Shown: positions 61,901-64,000 of the stretch, in pieces | Position numbering within the stretch: position 1 is the first letter of the stretch | How the letters are laid out: each line of letters begins with the position of its first letter | Assembly: GCA_947184155.2 (NCBI GenBank) | Contig: CAMXCT020000260.1 | Coordinates: 62,001 to 126,000, forward strand | DNA: 64,000 bases | Reading direction: 5' to 3' | Origin: Cladocopium goreaui | Lineage: Eukaryota; Sar; Dinophyceae; Suessiales; Symbiodiniaceae | Notes under the pieces: model-generated | Databases searched by the model: none | What the model saw: only the letters and a program-made list of their open reading frames with translations | Told to the model about the DNA's origin: nothing | Position numbers and translations under genes: made by a program

Positions 61901-63747
61901 TATATCTATTGGGATATTGAGTTGCATACAACTTTGATAAAACCAGAGGTTTAAGGAATAATCATCGGATAATACTGGGGATATATATATATATGAGCTG
62001 TATGATGGAATAAATGTAGCCAACAGTATAATATGTTGCTGTCCAAAATGACAATTTCAACCTGAAAATGATGAACCTATTTTCAAAAAAACTCACTTGA
62101 GCATCAGTTCATATCAACCGTCCCATGCATTTTCTGACCTTCTCCTGGCAATGTCCCATCTTCCAAACTTGCGACGTCAAACAAAACCAAATTTCATTGA
62201 CCAAAACTGGTTGATTTCTCTGGTAAACTAAGAGTTTGCGAATTGGAAAATCACCATTTTTCATAGGTACATCAACTATAAATCACCATTTTCAATAGCA
62301 AACTGGAAACAAATGCCAGAGAGTTCTCCGGAAAAAAAAACAAACCACACTGAGGAGATGCTGCCCAAGTCCAAGCTCACCGCTCTCGACTTGACGGGCA
62401 ACGGCCGGGGTTCCCTCTCGAGCTGTTGGGCTGTTGGGGCCTTCCTGAAGATTATGAAACCATAAATTTAGCCCTTTGGGGTTGTCAAAATGGTGGTTTA
62501 ATGATGTTTAATGGGGGTGTTTAATGGGGATATGAATGTTTTTCATATTGCATGCACATGTACCCACTTGTGTCATCAAACGTAGCTGCTAGGTAAATCT
62601 CTTTTAATAGACAGAAAAACAACCAATATGGGAGTTTTCAGCAAACCATGTTTGATTGCCGGAGGTTTGTCTGAAAATGTGGTACCTGTAAATCTATCTA
62701 TCTAAATCTATCTAAATCTATCGAAACCTATGGTTTAAATCATGTGAATTTCCTCATTCAGATAACCATTAATATTGTCTGAAAAAACAGATGAGATGTT
62801 ATTTTCAGACACACCAAAATTCCTGATCCATTGTTTAAATATGGTTAAAGTCCCAATGTTTGATGGTAAATCCAGGGTGGTTTTTATTGCAGGGTCACCC
62901 CAAAAATCGCCGTGAGGCATTGGTGACAGTGGTGCGGAGTACATTGCATCCGCACTAGGGCAACTTGGTGCTGCGAAGAAAAAAGGTGGAATACCCTCTG
63001 GTAAACATACAAAAAGCTATTGAAAATGGCCATAGAAATAGTTGATTTTCCCATGAAAAATGGTGATTTTCCATAGTTTTTTGTATGTTTACCAGAGGGT
63101 ACCCTCTATGAAAATGAATTGGTGATATACTCATATCATCTCATAAGAATCGAACAACCATCTAACAGCCAATTTTAAGCGTGGATGATTACTTTGGAAC
63201 TGCCAAAATACTCCGAAGATCCCCTCGATTTTGGGAGAATTCTGATGCCACCATGGGTTAGGATTGTGACCTCGTGTGGCATCAATTAATATGACCCAGT
63301 TCTCGTTCTCTGACTGTCATTGATAATCGGCACGAACGCTTACTTGTATGTTAATAAATGTTCTGGAAATTCAAGTGCTGTAGCTATTGCTGAGTTGTTT
63401 CGGGAACTTTGGAAAGCCATTGTGGCTTAGAGCCGGTTGACCTAGGCTGGAAATGTTGTGAAGCAATAGGATCATTGGGTGTTATCCAAGGTGGCTAGCG
63501 GCTAGCTGTGAAAGACCCCACTAGCCATGGAGGTTTAGTTCGCGAAAATCATCGAACCATTGGCAAATTGGTGATTTTTTGTTAAAGCCATGTTTGATGA
63601 CGCTGGAAGATACCCTCTGGTAATGACTAACATAGCTATTGAAAATGGTCATTTATAGTGGATTTACCGACTGAAAATGAGTTTTTTGTATGTTTACCAG
63701 AGGGTAATGCAACAGAAAAGATGCGGAAGATGTCTGAAGAGTTGCAG
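52883..63747 (+). CDS. Leucine-rich repeat protein, ribonuclease-inhibitor type (multi-exon gene)
   Basis: Fourteen exons (see entries) chain in phase with one gap and at least one loose join. They give about nine repeats of the RI-type consensus LxxLxLxxNxLGxxGAxxLAxxL: VDVSDNALGDEGGA, LVMNDNDLSGDDA, LQHLDLSANQLGIGGA, LTSLNVSSNRICGRGA, FLDMARNEIGPQG, NSLSLAGNRLGPDDA, NLPRNDLGADG and LTALDLTGNGIGDSGA. Such proteins form horseshoe protein-binding scaffolds, as in RNH1, RanGAP and NLR receptors (family knowledge). No NACHT or catalytic domain is visible, so a specific role cannot be named. Repeats are cut by introns at several different positions. Donors by my reading are GT, GC and GA in similar numbers. 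The ATG at 52883 is open upstream (KTLKN), so the true start may lie earlier. The 3' end is beyond 63747 or not found. Confidence 0.85.
53010..53125. repeat. Family D element
   Basis: The termini are ctggttggtggtttggaacc and aaaaccaccaaccag. It starts 40 bp after the first LRR exon. Confidence 0.9.
53206..53300. repeat. Family A element, 5' half
   Basis: tacccactggttattgaaca and atagctatgggaaatg match the left half. The right terminus is lost. Confidence 0.5.
53914..54028. repeat. Family E element, fullest copy
   Basis: The arms are aggtggtgccccccaagtta and tagctgtctagggggcctca, with taagttggtttataatccca and ggagttataaaccaac inside. Confidence 0.85.
54305..54400 (+). CDS. LRR gene exon
   Basis: The acceptor is cgcag|gtc. 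It reads PKWDAHPKMGEDEKHNILSV then DVSDNALGDEG, ending phase 1 at gag|gtgcgg. Confidence 0.85.
54460..54567. repeat. Family D element
   Basis: The termini are ctgcttggtggtttggaac and gaaaccaccaaccag. Confidence 0.85.
54677..54787. repeat. Family E element
   Basis: The arms are aagttggtttataacccgc and gggagttatgtgaacccca, flanked by ggcaccacctt. Confidence 0.7.
55547..55621 (+). CDS. LRR gene exon
   Basis: The acceptor is ggag|gtg. It reads AKMCEHLMNNKLVKRLVMND then NDLS. A GC donor (agcg|gctcgg) joins in phase to DDAIIALAKLL, giving the expected N-x-L-x-G-x-x-A spacing. Confidence 0.85.
55706..55856. repeat. CCATAGGAAAA leader plus family A element
   Basis: The leader aaaccataggaaaaccatag leads into cccctctggtaaacatat; the right end is aaattaccagagggta. 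The same composite is at 58994. Confidence 0.8.
56820..56881 (+). CDS. LRR gene exon
   Basis: The acceptor is ccgag|gcg. It reads DDAIIALAKLLGANQSIQEL. The end is unresolved: GC at 56882, GA at 56876 or GT at 56900 are all possible. Confidence 0.75.
57356..57413 (+). CDS. LRR gene exon
   Basis: The acceptor is ctccag|gga. It reads GNCIFTAGITSLAESLPQN and ends phase 1 at aatg|gtgcct. The strand before GNCI is two to three residues short, so part of this repeat may be missing. Confidence 0.75.
57604..57719. repeat. Family A element, left end decayed
   Basis: gaggtaatctaacactttgc and tgttaacgaccagagggta form the ends. Confidence 0.6.
57843..58045. repeat. TATATTA-rich tract
   Basis: AT-only low-complexity sequence immediately before an LRR exon. 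Confidence 0.8.
58069..58102 (+). CDS. LRR gene exon (34 bp)
   Basis: The acceptor is catgag|gaa. It reads TLQHLDLSAN and a split Gln before a gtgcct donor. It is a textbook LRR strand. Confidence 0.85.
58366..58473. repeat. Family A element, CCAGGCCGGGTA terminus
   Basis: The left end is taccctctggtaatttaac and the right end is gtttaccaggccgggta. Confidence 0.85.
58521..58565 (+). CDS. LRR gene exon (45 bp)
   Basis: The acceptor is tccgag|gct. It reads LGIGGAEVLATGLA and a split Arg at a GA donor (gcgag|gagagc). Confidence 0.85.
58678..58779. repeat. Family A element
   Basis: The left end is taccctctggtaaactaac and the right end is aacttaccagagggta. Confidence 0.85.
58861..58940 (+). CDS. 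LRR gene exon
   Basis: The acceptor is cggcag|gtc. It reads SSLTSLNVSSNRICGRGAEQ then ILLATK. A GC donor (aagg|gcacag) joins to VVFLDMARN. The frame stays open to 58988 (GGVPTAVRALGEL), so a longer exon is possible. Confidence 0.85.
58994..59158. repeat. CCATAGGAAAA leader plus family A element
   Basis: Three ccataggaaaa units precede taccctctggtaaacatac (59039). The right end is gtttaccaggccgggta. Confidence 0.85.
59160..60236. other. Intron sequence without recognised features
   Basis: AT-rich unique DNA between two LRR exons. A lone left family D arm (ctggctggtggtttcc) is near 59977. Confidence 0.6.
60238..60347 (+). CDS. LRR gene exon
   Basis: The acceptor is gtcag|gtg. It reads VVFLDMARNEIGPQGFELMC then SALATRQISEMVAGNK and ends at a gtaccc donor. 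This is the longest LRR exon. Confidence 0.9.
60838..60930 (+). CDS. LRR gene exon
   Basis: The acceptor is gccag|gag. It reads ESSTVNSLSLAGNRLGPDDA then QQLCESCCKCE. It ends at a GC donor at 60931, or at 60926, which would fit the next phase. Confidence 0.85.
61639..61694 (+). CDS. LRR gene exon
   Basis: The acceptor is caacag|gcc. It reads LLNLPRNDLGADGTKALA and ends at a GA donor (gca|gagcct). This repeat is about four residues short at its start, so a microexon may be missing upstream. Confidence 0.85.
61747..61851. repeat. Family A element, ACATAGACCCTG sub-type
   Basis: The left end is taccctccagtaaatcaac and the right end is aatttaccagagggta, with catagaccctgg and cagggtctatg inside. 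Confidence 0.85.
62216..62324. repeat. Family A element, decayed
   Basis: tctctggtaaactaagag and aacaaatgccagagag flank an intact ggaaaatcaccatttttc core. It lies 30 bp before an LRR exon. Confidence 0.55.
62355..62403 (+). CDS. LRR gene exon
   Basis: The acceptor is actgag|gag. It reads EMLPKSKLTALDLTGN and a split Gly at a GC donor (aacg|gccggg). Confidence 0.9.
62667..62812. repeat. Possible family G element
   Basis: tgtctgaaaatgtggtac and ttattttcagacacacc resemble the arms at 26143. Confidence 0.4.
62917..62985 (+). CDS. LRR gene exon
   Basis: The acceptor is cgtgag|gca. It reads IGDSGAEYIASALGQLGAAK then KK, completing TGN-G-IGDSGAE. The donor gtggaa is followed 6 bp later by a family A element. 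Confidence 0.9.
62992..63101. repeat. Family A element
   Basis: The left end is taccctctggtaaacatac and the right end is gtatgtttaccagagggta. Confidence 0.9.
63611..63706. repeat. Family A element supplying a 3' splice site
   Basis: The left end is taccctctggtaatgac and the right end is gtatgtttaccagagggta. The exon at 63701 begins inside the right terminus. Confidence 0.9.
63701..63747 (+). CDS. LRR gene exon after the repeats
   Basis: From tttaccag|aggg, phase 1 from the previous exon gives E then GNATEKMRKMSEELQ, ending at a gtgaag donor. It is a charged helical segment C-terminal to the LRRs. The first six bases are family A sequence. Confidence 0.65.
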
Positions 63748-64000
63748 GTGAAGTGTACACCATCCCACTTACCCAGCTGCTCAGGCGACATACAGAGATG
63801 ACATAACAAGGGCATGACGGACCAATATTTTGTATGTGTCAAGGTTGGACATATATCAGTTATATATCCCATTATGTTATCTATATAATAATGTAATAAT
63901 GTATAGTTCTAGGAATATATCGTAGAAACTTAAGGACTTGAAGAAAGCAAGCATGTGAACCAAGGTAAAGAGTGGTCTCGCACGAATACATCAGACAAGC

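Noticed and set aside
1-64000. tRNA, rRNA and spliced-leader RNA genes
   Set aside because: I looked for tRNA-like clover leaves and conserved rRNA stretches by eye and found none that I could support. A covariance-model search would be decisive.

Overview
The window looks like nuclear DNA of a dinoflagellate (inference). There are no bacterial operons and no ORF above about 205 codons. Coding sequence occurs only as short GC-rich islands of 14 to 125 bp, buried in AT-rich DNA full of short inverted-repeat elements and satellites. All islands that I could chain together lie on the + strand. Their junctions follow the dinoflagellate splicing pattern: acceptors almost always read AG|G, and donors are a mix of GT, GC and GA. 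I built the chains by eye from reading phase, codon choice and family motifs. They are models, not transcript-supported annotations, and several junctions are unresolved.

Layout, all +: (1) about 0.3-13.36 kb, an unrecognised multi-exon gene ending in TAA at 13362, possibly more than one gene. Its long introns contain a 3 kb duplicated minisatellite block at 8.2-11.4 kb. (2) 13.99-23.7 kb, a class I SAM-dependent methyltransferase in about 12 exons. (3) 28.2-30.54 kb, an unrecognised basic protein. (4) about 32-45.41 kb, a nuclear gene for an organellar, probably mitochondrial, ribosomal protein uL24. (5) 45.63-49.53 kb, a small RING-type zinc-finger protein with several microexons. (6) 50.18-51.39 kb, an 88-residue unrecognised protein in three exons. 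(7) 52.9-63.75 kb and beyond, a protein of ribonuclease-inhibitor-type leucine-rich repeats in at least 14 exons. Stop-to-next-ATG gaps are only about 0.2-0.65 kb where both ends are visible, so this is a unidirectional gene array with introns far larger than exons.

The introns carry at least 35 copies of a roughly 100-120 bp element with termini TACCCTCTGG.../...CCAGAGGGTA, at least 14 copies of a second family (CTGGTTGGTGG.../...CCACCAACCAG), and several rarer inverted-repeat families. At two exons (51318 and 63701) the reading frame requires an acceptor AG inside the CCAGAGGGTA terminus, so element ends appear to be used as splice sites. One element has a member of another family inserted cleanly inside it (33871-33992). 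Satellites include 10-bp, 11-bp, 12-bp, 40-bp and about 44-bp arrays, and there is a roughly 470-bp A/T-rich hairpin at 41.5-42.0 kb.

The genes share no evident pathway; they look like unrelated housekeeping and signalling genes strung along one strand.
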